DNA of 37,395 nucleotides from positions 1-37,395 of the forward strand of contig JACMQW010000061.1 of NCBI GenBank assembly GCA_014376785.1, written 5' to 3'. Of the stretch, positions 31,318-37,395 are shown piece by piece. A program made the translations under genes and the position numbers. How positions within the stretch are numbered: the first letter of the stretch is position 1; every line of letters starts with the position of its first letter. Source of the DNA: Oligoflexia bacterium (GTDB taxonomy: Bacteria > Bdellovibrionota > UBA1018). Below the pieces are notes generated by a model. That model was not told the DNA's origin and searched no databases. It worked only from the letters and a program-made list of their open reading frames with translations.

Positions 31318-32640
31318 ATGAAACGCATCTTGATTGGGTTACTGGTCGTCGCTCTCATTGCTCTTGGCATCTTCTTTTTCATACCGAAGGGTCCGTCGAT
31401 TAAGCAGCTCATCCCATCCGGATGGAGTCCCAGTGGAGCGAGCAGCCCGCTTAAAAGCATTTCAGCTTCGCCCGGAGTTGCAAACATTCCGAATGCCTCT
31501 CCAAACCTCAATCCAAATTCCAAACCCGTTTCCAACCCAAATTCAAATTCTAACCCAAAGCCGCAGCTAAAAAATGGGGCGGAATCCGTGGCTAAACCGT
31601 CTTCGGTCGTTTTCGCTGCTTCTCCTGTTCCATCAGCGACGTCGAGTCTGACCCCTACGCCGTCGAAAGCGAAGCCTAAAGACGGCGTAGACGGGAATGT
31701 TTCCCAGCCGGGAGACGACGGCGATATGCCACCAGAGTCGATCAAAGCCGCGCTACCGAAAGATCCTGCGGGCGTGAAGGGGGCCGCTATTTATTTGGTG
31801 GCATCCGACCTGAGAAACTTACCGAACGTCCCAAACGCCAACCGCGTTTTTGAAGCGGGGGTCTCTGAAGGTTCGAAATCATCGCCTTGGAAGAATCGTT
31901 CCTCGCCGAAAAGCGGAGATGCCCTCCGCGTGAAAGAAAACTCGACAGCGACTTTTGTCCCTGCACTTTCGACTGCTTACGGAAAGTTCGATGCCGTCGC
32001 ACTCTGCACTCCTGGAGTGAAAGAATGCGTGAACAGCGCTCCAAGCCAACTCCGGTTGGGTGGAGATGTGAATCAAGGAGATCATTGGCTTTCCGGATCC
32101 GACAAGTCAGGCAAAGGGGCCCGAGGCGGCGGCAGTTTCACGGTGATGTTCGTTGCTGCGCGCGCATCCGCAAACGCAAATCCGCTCATAGAACATCAAA
32201 ACGGTGAGGCAGGCGCAAACAAGGGCCCGTTCCTTGGCTGGATCGGCCCAGATCTGGTGGGCTCCATTCATGGATCTCAGGGAGTCGTGGGAGTTTCAGC
32301 GGTCTCCGTTCCCAGTGTGGTTTCTCCCGGAATCACTCCCCAAATTTTCACTTTGCGTTTTGACCGAAAGAAAGAGGAGCTGCGCTTGATGGCGGTCGGA
32401 GAGAAGGTCTCCGAGTCGACCGCAGTGACACTGGCGGAAGGCGAAGGACCCGACAACGATGAGTATGCCGCGATTGCGATGGGCTCTAAAAATCCGGGGA
32501 GCGGCGCGATCACTTACGTTTTCGAACAGGCAACTTATGCGAAGGCACTCAGTGATAAAGACATTTGCCGCATTCACAAGGAATGGAATTCGAAATACAG
32601 CATGAAAATCGATTCATCGAAGCTGAAGCCTTGTGAGTGA
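31318..32640 (+). CDS. Membrane-anchored LamG/concanavalin-like surface protein
   Basis: A 440-residue product that starts with a hydrophobic anchor or signal (MKRILIGLLVVALIALGIFF, partly a signal-anchor), followed by a low-complexity linker rich in Pro, Asn and Ser (SPNLNPNSKPVSNPNSNSNP is typical). The C-terminal half (about residues 200-435) looks like a LamG-type jelly roll, with GSFTVMFVAARA, LRFDRKKEELRLMAVG and the closing pattern QATYAKALSDKDICRIHKEW, which matches the usual 'iYnraLsdeEi' end of such domains. Carbohydrate or protein adhesion is plausible. The ATG 31318 has a GGAGGA directly upstream with unusually short spacing; an upstream start would add a non-signal-like extension. 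Two Cys pairs (ALCTPGVKEC, DICRIH with KPCE) could form disulfides. Confidence 0.72.
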   Translation: MKRILIGLLVVALIALGIFFFIPKGPSIKQLIPSGWSPSGASSPLKSISASPGVANIPNASPNLNPNSKPVSNPNSNSNPKPQLKNGAESVAKPSSVVFAASPVPSATSSLTPTPSKAKPKDGVDGNVSQPGDDGDMPPESIKAALPKDPAGVKGAAIYLVASDLRNLPNVPNANRVFEAGVSEGSKSSPWKNRSSPKSGDALRVKENSTATFVPALSTAYGKFDAVALCTPGVKECVNSAPSQLRLGGDVNQGDHWLSGSDKSGKGARGGGSFTVMFVAARASANANPLIEHQNGEAGANKGPFLGWIGPDLVGSIHGSQGVVGVSAVSVPSVVSPGITPQIFTLRFDRKKEELRLMAVGEKVSESTAVTLAEGEGPDNDEYAAIAMGSKNPGSGAITYVFEQATYAKALSDKDICRIHKEWNSKYSMKIDSSKLKPCE

Positions 32641-32734
32641 TTTGTATTTGATCTGTAACTGAAATCCGCCCTCTAAAAATCGAGCGAGGCGGAACTGGCC
32701 TTCGATTCGGTACGGTGTTTGCTCCCAGTCATGT

Positions 32735-34327
32735 ATGAACACGAATCATATCCCAATCTGGATGTCCGATACGTTTCGAAATCCGTCCATGCTCTTTCCT
32801 CCTCTTAAAAAAAATTTACGAGTGGATGCGGTGGTGGTGGGAGGGGGGATAGCGGGATTAACTTCTGCCCTCCGCCTGACCCGAGCGGGTAAACGAGTCG
32901 CGGTGATCGATCAGGGAGAAGTCGCAAGCGGCGAAAGTAGTCATTCGACGGCTCATCTCACTGAGTTTCTCGATACCCCCTACACTCAGCTGGTCCACGA
33001 TCTTTCCATGGAAGACGCTCGGATTCTGTCGGAAGCAAAGCGGAACGCCATTCGTTCGATCAAGGAATCTTCGAGAGAAATCCTTCTCGAGTTAAAAATC
33101 GATGCCGAGTTTAAATCCATGCCGGCCTACACTTATGGGGAAACAGACGCTGAATTAGACGAACTCCGGACCGAACTCTCATCCCTCTGGGATATCGGGA
33201 TGGTCGGTTATTGGTGCGATGACATTCCATTGGCGGGACCCGCATTAGGAGGAATCGAACTTCCGAATCAAGCCACCGTCCACCCTCGGAAATACCTTTT
33301 AGGTTTAGTAGAGCTCCTAGAGCGCAAAGGCTGTCTCTTCTTTGAAAACACGCGAGCCACCGAAGTCATCGGAGGAGTGCCTTCAAAAGTGGTCACTCCC
33401 GGTGGGACCATTCTCGCGGATGATGTGATCATGGCGACTCACGTTCCGACTTCAAATCAGACCTTTCTTCAGACGAAAGTAGCGGCATACCGAACTTACG
33501 CGATGGTTTTGAAGCTTTGGAATAGTCCGCCCGAAGCGCTTTATTTCGATCGGAGAGATCCTTATCACTACCTTCGCCCATGGGGAGAGTTTTGGATTTT
33601 GGGTGGAGAAGATCACAAAACGGGCACCGAAGAGCACGCAGCTTCTCACTTCTTAGCGCTTGAAACTTTCGCTCGAAGAAATTTGGGAGTCGAAAAAGTC
33701 ATCGGTCAGTGGTCAGGTCAGATCTTAGAACCCGCGGATGGTTTGCCGTATATTGGGCACGCTCCCGGAGAGCCGCATGTTTATCTGGCAACCGGCTTTT
33801 CTGGATGCGGAATGACCTTCGGCACCCTAGCCGGGGATATCATCTCAGATTTAATTGCCGGTGAGACAAACGGCGCTGAGCGTTTGTTGAGGCCGAATCG
33901 AATGGGGAACTTTCATTCGCTGGCTTGCTACTTGTCTGAAAATTCAGATTTTCCAAAATTCTTTGTGAAAGACCGTATTCATGATGCCGAAGTTGAATCC
34001 GTGGATGAAATCGCGTGTGGAGAAGGGAAGAGGGTTCGCATCGACGACCGTGTTTTAGCCGTCTACCGCGACGATGAGACGAAGTTACACGCAGTGAGCG
34101 CCGTTTGTCCCCATGCGGGATGCCATGTCCACTTCAATGATGCGGAAAAAACGTGGGATTGTCCTTGTCATGGCTCTCGATTTGAGACGACCGGAAAATT
34201 ATTAAATGGTCCAGCAATGGAAAATTTAAAGCGTGAATCATTGGCGAGACGAGACCCACCGATGACTTTGCCGCTTTCCGAGGCTTTCGGAAATCCCTTT
34301 GTCGTCCACTTCCCCGATCCCACTTAA
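32735..34327 (+). CDS. FAD-dependent oxidoreductase with C-terminal Rieske [2Fe-2S] domain
   Basis: A 530-residue two-domain enzyme. The N-terminal part is a DAO-type flavoprotein: DAVVVGGGIAGLTSALRL (dinucleotide-binding glycines), VIDQGEVASGESSHSTAHL and, late in the domain, PYIGHAPGEPHVYLATGFSGCGM (the second FAD-contact region). The C-terminal part (about 425-530) is a Rieske domain with Cys458-His460 and Cys476-His479 in CPHAGC...CPCH. Such fusions (YhfW-like) are widespread, with unknown substrates (amines or amino acids are usual for DAO proteins). The start ATG 32735 lies 94 bp after the LamG gene. The 3' end overlaps the convergent HAMP gene by 4 bp. Confidence 0.93.
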   Translation: MNTNHIPIWMSDTFRNPSMLFPPLKKNLRVDAVVVGGGIAGLTSALRLTRAGKRVAVIDQGEVASGESSHSTAHLTEFLDTPYTQLVHDLSMEDARILSEAKRNAIRSIKESSREILLELKIDAEFKSMPAYTYGETDAELDELRTELSSLWDIGMVGYWCDDIPLAGPALGGIELPNQATVHPRKYLLGLVELLERKGCLFFENTRATEVIGGVPSKVVTPGGTILADDVIMATHVPTSNQTFLQTKVAAYRTYAMVLKLWNSPPEALYFDRRDPYHYLRPWGEFWILGGEDHKTGTEEHAASHFLALETFARRNLGVEKVIGQWSGQILEPADGLPYIGHAPGEPHVYLATGFSGCGMTFGTLAGDIISDLIAGETNGAERLLRPNRMGNFHSLACYLSENSDFPKFFVKDRIHDAEVESVDEIACGEGKRVRIDDRVLAVYRDDETKLHAVSAVCPHAGCHVHFNDAEKTWDCPCHGSRFETTGKLLNGPAMENLKRESLARRDPPMTLPLSEAFGNPFVVHFPDPT

Positions 34328-34809
34328 AACTTCGAGGGATTTTCGTTTGAGAGTTTTTCTCCGAGCTTATTGAGGTCGGAGGCGAGTTCCTTGAATTCAT
34401 CACCCTGGCGGAGTTGGACCCTCGCGGTGAGGTCTCCTGCGATCAGTAACTCTACTTGTTTCCGCATGGCGTGAATAGGGCCATAGATTCGGTGGGTGAT
34501 GATCAGGGTGGCGGTCAGAGTGATGAACGAAAAAAGCAAAGTAAACGCCGTAAAGGCTAGCCAAGCCGAACTCATGGCTTGGGCTGCGGCATCGTTCAAT
34601 GGGGAGTCTAAAGGAATGTACGTCGAAACACTCCTAATCACGCTCGACATCACCCAAAGTTGAAAAGCGAAGAAGCTGAATAGAAAAGTAAGCAGTCCCA
34701 CCGTCGCAATGAATGCGAACTTCAATTGCCTCGAGGGCTTGATGAGGATGTTCTTCCATTTGCGATCATTACGGGATCCTCGGTCAGGTCGAATTAAAGG
34801 AGAGTCCAT
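34324..34809 (-). CDS. Membrane protein with two spans and a HAMP domain, no output domain
   Basis: A 161-residue protein with a basic N-terminus, two hydrophobic spans (about 30-52 and 82-105), a short extracytoplasmic loop (VIRSVSTYIPLDSPLNDA) and a C-terminal HAMP-like linker (HRIYGPIHAMRKQVELLIAGDLTARVQLRQGDEFKELA, quoted in part) with the usual P and DEF/E positions. It ends soon after, with no kinase, cyclase or MCP output. Solo HAMP proteins of this type are known, with unclear roles. It is the last gene of the minus-strand operon, 9 bp after the CDF gene, and overlaps the convergent oxidoreductase gene by 4 bp. Confidence 0.82.
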   Translation of the reverse strand: MDSPLIRPDRGSRNDRKWKNILIKPSRQLKFAFIATVGLLTFLFSFFAFQLWVMSSVIRSVSTYIPLDSPLNDAAAQAMSSAWLAFTAFTLLFSFITLTATLIITHRIYGPIHAMRKQVELLIAGDLTARVQLRQGDEFKELASDLNKLGEKLSNENPSKF

Positions 34810-34818
34810 CCTACTAGT

Positions 34819-35733
34819 CTAATCGAGGTAGTCGGGTTCTACAAAGAGCCAACGGATTTCTGTGAAACGTTTTTTCAACCTGCGCTCGAGTTCGTTGATT
34901 TGTTCGATCAATTCCTGAGCGGTGTGGATGCTTCTTCCAGGATGGAGTTTGAAACTCACCATGCATTCGCGCGAACCGGTCTGGAGTGCAATGAGGTGGA
35001 GCAAGGCCCCTCCTGGGAACAAGTTAGAAATTTCTCGAATGATCTCGTCATGGTAGTCGTGCGAAGGTGCCTCGCCGATCAGCAGCGATTTTACTTCGGA
35101 CGCGAGCAGAAGGGCGACCGCGACTAAAACGATACCGATGGCGATGGATCCGCCCGCATCCCAAGCCGGATTTCCGGTTGCCCACCCGATGACCGTCGCT
35201 ACTAATGCTACTGATAATCCGCTGAGGGCAGCGGCATCTTCGATAAACACGACCAATAGCTCAGCAGACGTTGAGCGTCGAAACCAATTCCAGAGCCCGC
35301 CTTCCGGTTGTTGGATTCGGATCTCTTGGATGCAGGCACGGAAGGAAAATCCTTCTAAGATCAAACTGAGGATGAGGATTCCCACGGCGACTGCCGGGTG
35401 ATCGATCGGCTCATGGCCTTCCAGTTTATGGAACCCTTCCCGGATAGCGAAAAGTCCGCCTAACGAAAACAAAAGGATAGCCACGACAAACGCCCAGAAA
35501 AAGGTTGCCCGACCGTATCCGAGAGGGTGTTTGTGATTCGGCGCTTTCTGGGACTGTTTATTTCCGACGAGCAGGAGGATTTGGTTTCCGCAGTCCACCA
35601 GACTGTGAATGGCTTCCGCAAGGAGAGAGGCGCTTTTGGTAAAGAACGCCCCGATAAATTTCGCAACGGCGATTCCGAGATTTGCTGAAAGTGCAAATAA
35701 GACGACTTTTAAAGATCCACCCGAATGCGACAT
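34819..35733 (-). CDS. Cation diffusion facilitator transporter, ZnT9/SLC30A9-like
   Basis: A 304-residue CDF protein with six spans. Its motifs differ from the classical CzcD form: SASLLAEAIHSLVDCGNQ replaces the usual HxxxD of span 2 by the HSxxD form, and GYGRATFFWAFVVAILLFSLGG is the ZnT9-type signature. Span 5 has VVFIEDAAALSG (ExxxD-like) where classical exporters have HxxxD. A cytoplasmic domain ends in RWLFVEPDYLD. Metal specificity is uncertain. It sits 9 bp after mocA in an operon with a molybdenum-hydroxylase subunit, so a link to metal supply for that enzyme is possible but unproven. Confidence 0.87.
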   Translation of the reverse strand: MSHSGGSLKVVLFALSANLGIAVAKFIGAFFTKSASLLAEAIHSLVDCGNQILLLVGNKQSQKAPNHKHPLGYGRATFFWAFVVAILLFSLGGLFAIREGFHKLEGHEPIDHPAVAVGILILSLILEGFSFRACIQEIRIQQPEGGLWNWFRRSTSAELLVVFIEDAAALSGLSVALVATVIGWATGNPAWDAGGSIAIGIVLVAVALLLASEVKSLLIGEAPSHDYHDEIIREISNLFPGGALLHLIALQTGSRECMVSFKLHPGRSIHTAQELIEQINELERRLKKRFTEIRWLFVEPDYLD

Positions 35734-35742
35734 GGGCGCACT

Positions 35743-36330
35743 CTAGAGGGACGAATTCAGAAAGTCAAAATCACTCGGTTGATCGATGTCGATGGCCGCT
35801 CGGACGTTCGTCACCGTCCCGAACTCTGCTGACTTCAGTCCGCTTTTTAAACCTTGTTCACCCTCTAACTGCAGCATTATTGAAAAAAAATTTCGCGGAA
35901 CCGCCGCGGGTGGCCCGATATGATCGGCTCCTTTCGTCAGAACGACGGAATTCGTTCGGCGACTCTCCCGCACGAGCGAGGTCAGGTGGTCGAATCGAAC
36001 GCCTGGCTGATCGACGGGGAGGATGACGATGAGGTGCGCGTCTGGTGCCAATCGAAGCACGTCCGCCACTCCCACGGCGATGGAAGTTCCCATGCCTTCT
36101 CTCCAATTTGCATTGTGGACGATCCATTTCGAATCGAGTTCGGCGTGAATTTTTTCCGAGTGTCCGCCCGTTACGACTCGGACGAGTTGCCCAGACAATT
36201 CACGCGCAAGGTAGAGCGCGCGCTCGAGGAGTGTTTTCCCTTCAAAAAGCGCGAGCGCTTTCGTTCCCCCAAAACGGGAGGAAGCTCCCGCTGCCAGGAT
36301 CACGGTACCGATTTTCCCTGTTGATTCCAT
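35743..36330 (-). CDS. mocA: Molybdenum cofactor cytidylyltransferase-like nucleotidyltransferase (MocA family)
   Basis: A 195-residue NTP transferase that attaches CMP (or a related nucleotide) to molybdopterin, making the cofactor used by xanthine-oxidase-family hydroxylases. Visible motifs are VILAAGASSRFGGTKAL (nucleotide-binding loop), NWREGMGTSIAVGV (the MocA/GMG motif), ILPVDQPGV (metal-binding Asp) and HIGPPAAVPRNFF. Length is typical. It lies 6 bp downstream of the cytochrome gene, which itself overlaps a molybdenum-hydroxylase large-subunit gene. This fits cofactor maturation for that enzyme. ATG 36330 begins a few residues before the loop. Confidence 0.88.
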   Translation of the reverse strand: MESTGKIGTVILAAGASSRFGGTKALALFEGKTLLERALYLARELSGQLVRVVTGGHSEKIHAELDSKWIVHNANWREGMGTSIAVGVADVLRLAPDAHLIVILPVDQPGVRFDHLTSLVRESRRTNSVVLTKGADHIGPPAAVPRNFFSIMLQLEGEQGLKSGLKSAEFGTVTNVRAAIDIDQPSDFDFLNSSL

Positions 36331-36336
36331 CTGAGG

Positions 36337-36930
36337 TTAAGGAGGGCAGGCCGCGCCGGAGCGAATCCACTTCGCGACCAAGCCACCGAATTTTTTCTGG
36401 GTAAGCGGTGCGGGCTCGCGTCCTTTTCCGGGTTTCCAGGCCCAGCCCACTAAAGCATCTTCTCCATTGTGGCGGATAAATTCTTCGGGAGACATTCCGC
36501 CGGCCATCCGTCCATTCGGAAAGTCACCTTTCAGTTTTCGGCAGAGGTCTCCTTTCGAAAGTCCCTGCCAAGCCATCGTTTTCGGAGCCAGGGCCCACTT
36601 CGGAGCGCCGGGAACTCCGGAAGAAAGGTTGTTTTCCACTCCGTGGCAGGCTGAACATTGGAGGGCGGCCGCTCCATGGTTCTGGAGTCCTCGCTGAACG
36701 TTCATCGTATGCTCATGAAGATCCATTCCTTGAGTGGGGCGATCCCCTCCTGGATGACAGTTCAAGCACCGCGGGTGTTGGAAAACGGATGAAGCTTGTT
36801 CGAAGAAACGAACGGACTCCGCCTCCCTCGCCGATTCTGAACCGGAGAGGTTCGGGGAGGAAGCCAGGAATACGGCACCCCCAGCGCCACACACAAACAA
36901 AAAGGCTGAAATCGATTTTTTTAGAGTCAT
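36337..36930 (-). CDS. Diheme-type c cytochrome of the isoquinoline 1-oxidoreductase-associated family
   Basis: A 197-residue exported protein with an N-terminal signal or anchor (about 1-22, MTLKKSISAFLFVCGAGG). Two CXXCH heme sites are present: CLNCH (in HPRCLNCHPGGDRPTQGMD) and CSACH (in LQCSACHG). The rest (KWALAPKTMAWQGLSKGDLC, GREPAPLTQKKFG, RSGAACPP) matches proteins annotated as isoquinoline 1-oxidoreductase subunit, thought to accept electrons from the molybdenum hydroxylase. ATG 36930 overlaps the large-subunit stop by 4 bp. It is likely periplasmic or membrane anchored. Assignment rests on recognition of the conserved C-terminal region and on context. Confidence 0.85.
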   Translation of the reverse strand: MTLKKSISAFLFVCGAGGAVFLASSPNLSGSESAREAESVRFFEQASSVFQHPRCLNCHPGGDRPTQGMDLHEHTMNVQRGLQNHGAAALQCSACHGVENNLSSGVPGAPKWALAPKTMAWQGLSKGDLCRKLKGDFPNGRMAGGMSPEEFIRHNGEDALVGWAWKPGKGREPAPLTQKKFGGLVAKWIRSGAACPP

Positions 36931-37395
36931 GCCTTCACCTCGGCCTTGAAGGGAAGAATGCGAAGTCTCGCCTTTGTTAATCGATAAAGGGCATTTGCGA
37001 CCGCGGGCGCGATCGGCGGAACGCCCGGTTCTCCGAGCCCGGTTGGGGGAGTCTCTGTATCCACGAAATCCACCGTGATCACCGGAGCGTCTTGAATCCT
37101 GAGCACAGGGTAGGTGTCGAAATTCGTTTGCGGAATGACTCCGTGTTTTAGGGCGACCTCCTGGAAGAGGGACGAAATTCCAAAAATCACCGCGCCTTCG
37201 ACTTGTGATTTTGCGATCTCTGGATGGACGACTTGACCGCAGTGGACGGCGCTGAACACTCGATGTACGCGTGGCGAACCGTTCACGAGTGAAATCTCCG
37301 CGACATGGCCGACGACGCTGGCAAACGATTCGTGAATAGCGAGACCCCACGCGCGGCCGGGCTCGAGCGTACTCAGATTTTGCTTCACTCTTTTC
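36927..37395 (-). CDS. iorB: Molybdopterin-binding subunit of a xanthine-oxidase-family enzyme (IorB-like), C-terminal part
   Basis: The last 155 or so residues of an aldehyde/xanthine-oxidase-type large subunit; the 5' part lies beyond the right edge. Recognisable features are GRAWGLAIHESFASVVGHVAEI, the histidine-rich HRVFSAVHCGQVVHPEIAKSQVEGAVIFGISS (partly quoted), TNFDTYPVLRI and the cofactor-binding end TGLGEPGVPPIAPAVANAL, with the catalytic Glu expected in GEPGVPP. This family includes isoquinoline 1-oxidoreductase beta subunit and related hydroxylases with nicotinate- or aldehyde-type substrates. The downstream cytochrome c and mocA support that reading. The substrate cannot be inferred from this fragment. 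Confidence 0.9.
   Translation of the reverse strand, partial: KRVKQNLSTLEPGRAWGLAIHESFASVVGHVAEISLVNGSPRVHRVFSAVHCGQVVHPEIAKSQVEGAVIFGISSLFQEVALKHGVIPQTNFDTYPVLRIQDAPVITVDFVDTETPPTGLGEPGVPPIAPAVANALYRLTKARLRILPFKAEVKA

Noticed and set aside
32655-32700. Possible terminator (TCCGCC ... GGCGGA) after the LamG gene
   Set aside because: Only a 6-bp stem with a long loop and no T-run; too weak to list.

Overview
This window comes from a Gram-negative bacterium with a moderately GC-rich, densely packed genome. Many neighbouring genes overlap by 4 bp (ATGA or GTGA). It carries lipid transport to the outer membrane (MlaE plus an MCE protein), outer-membrane barrel-like proteins, many signal-peptide proteins of no recognised family, Cys-rich secreted proteins, a c-di-GMP HD-GYP enzyme and a full chemosensory core. 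This mix resembles the Bdellovibrionota/Oligoflexia or a former deltaproteobacterial relative. That placement is inference from gene style, because no rRNA gene is present. I see no tRNA, CRISPR array, insertion sequence or phage gene.

Layout. 1-3360 (+): tail of a DUF1232-like gene, then mlaE, an MCE protein with a long C-terminal extension, and an unknown secreted protein, closed by a terminator. 3474-4175 (-): a urate-oxidase-N-type membrane protein. 4176-4787: the only long gene-free stretch, holding two inverted copies of a large structured hairpin element. 4788-7676: serB and a nitrilase (-), divergent from hisS (+). 7722-12574: an unknown secreted protein, HAD phosphatase, dut, ferritin-like DUF455, EVE-domain protein, a small membrane protein and a zinc-type CDF exporter. 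12717-19449: two distant paralogs of an unrecognised large secreted family, flanking a Cys-rich secreted protein, a VanX-like dipeptidase with an alpha/beta hydrolase, apaG and a short-chain dehydrogenase. 19597-20667: HD-GYP phosphodiesterase. 20687-23426 (-): three overlapping genes encoding an exported protein, a matrixin-like metalloprotease with a C-terminal membrane/basic tail, and a barrel with a Pro-rich tail. 23535-29395 (-): cheA-cheW-cheR-cheB. 29492-34327: small membrane protein, 2OG-Fe(II) oxygenase, DUF493, secreted protein, LamG-like surface protein and a FAD/Rieske oxidoreductase. 34324-37395 (-): a molybdenum hydroxylase large subunit (cut by the window end), its c-type cytochrome, MocA, a second CDF transporter and a HAMP-only membrane protein, in one probable operon.

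The main points of interest are: (i) the two hairpin elements, whose 68-nt centres are 62/68 identical while their 40-bp stems differ in sequence yet each still pairs; (ii) a chemosensory operon in which CheR is fused to a receiver and a catalytically dead CheB-like domain, and CheB is fused to a dead CheD-like domain; (iii) the paralogous secreted family, with shared ribosome-binding and promoter-like leaders and a linker motif that has moved between the copies; (iv) the matrixin/barrel operon; and (v) an Mla-type locus with no ATPase gene beside it.
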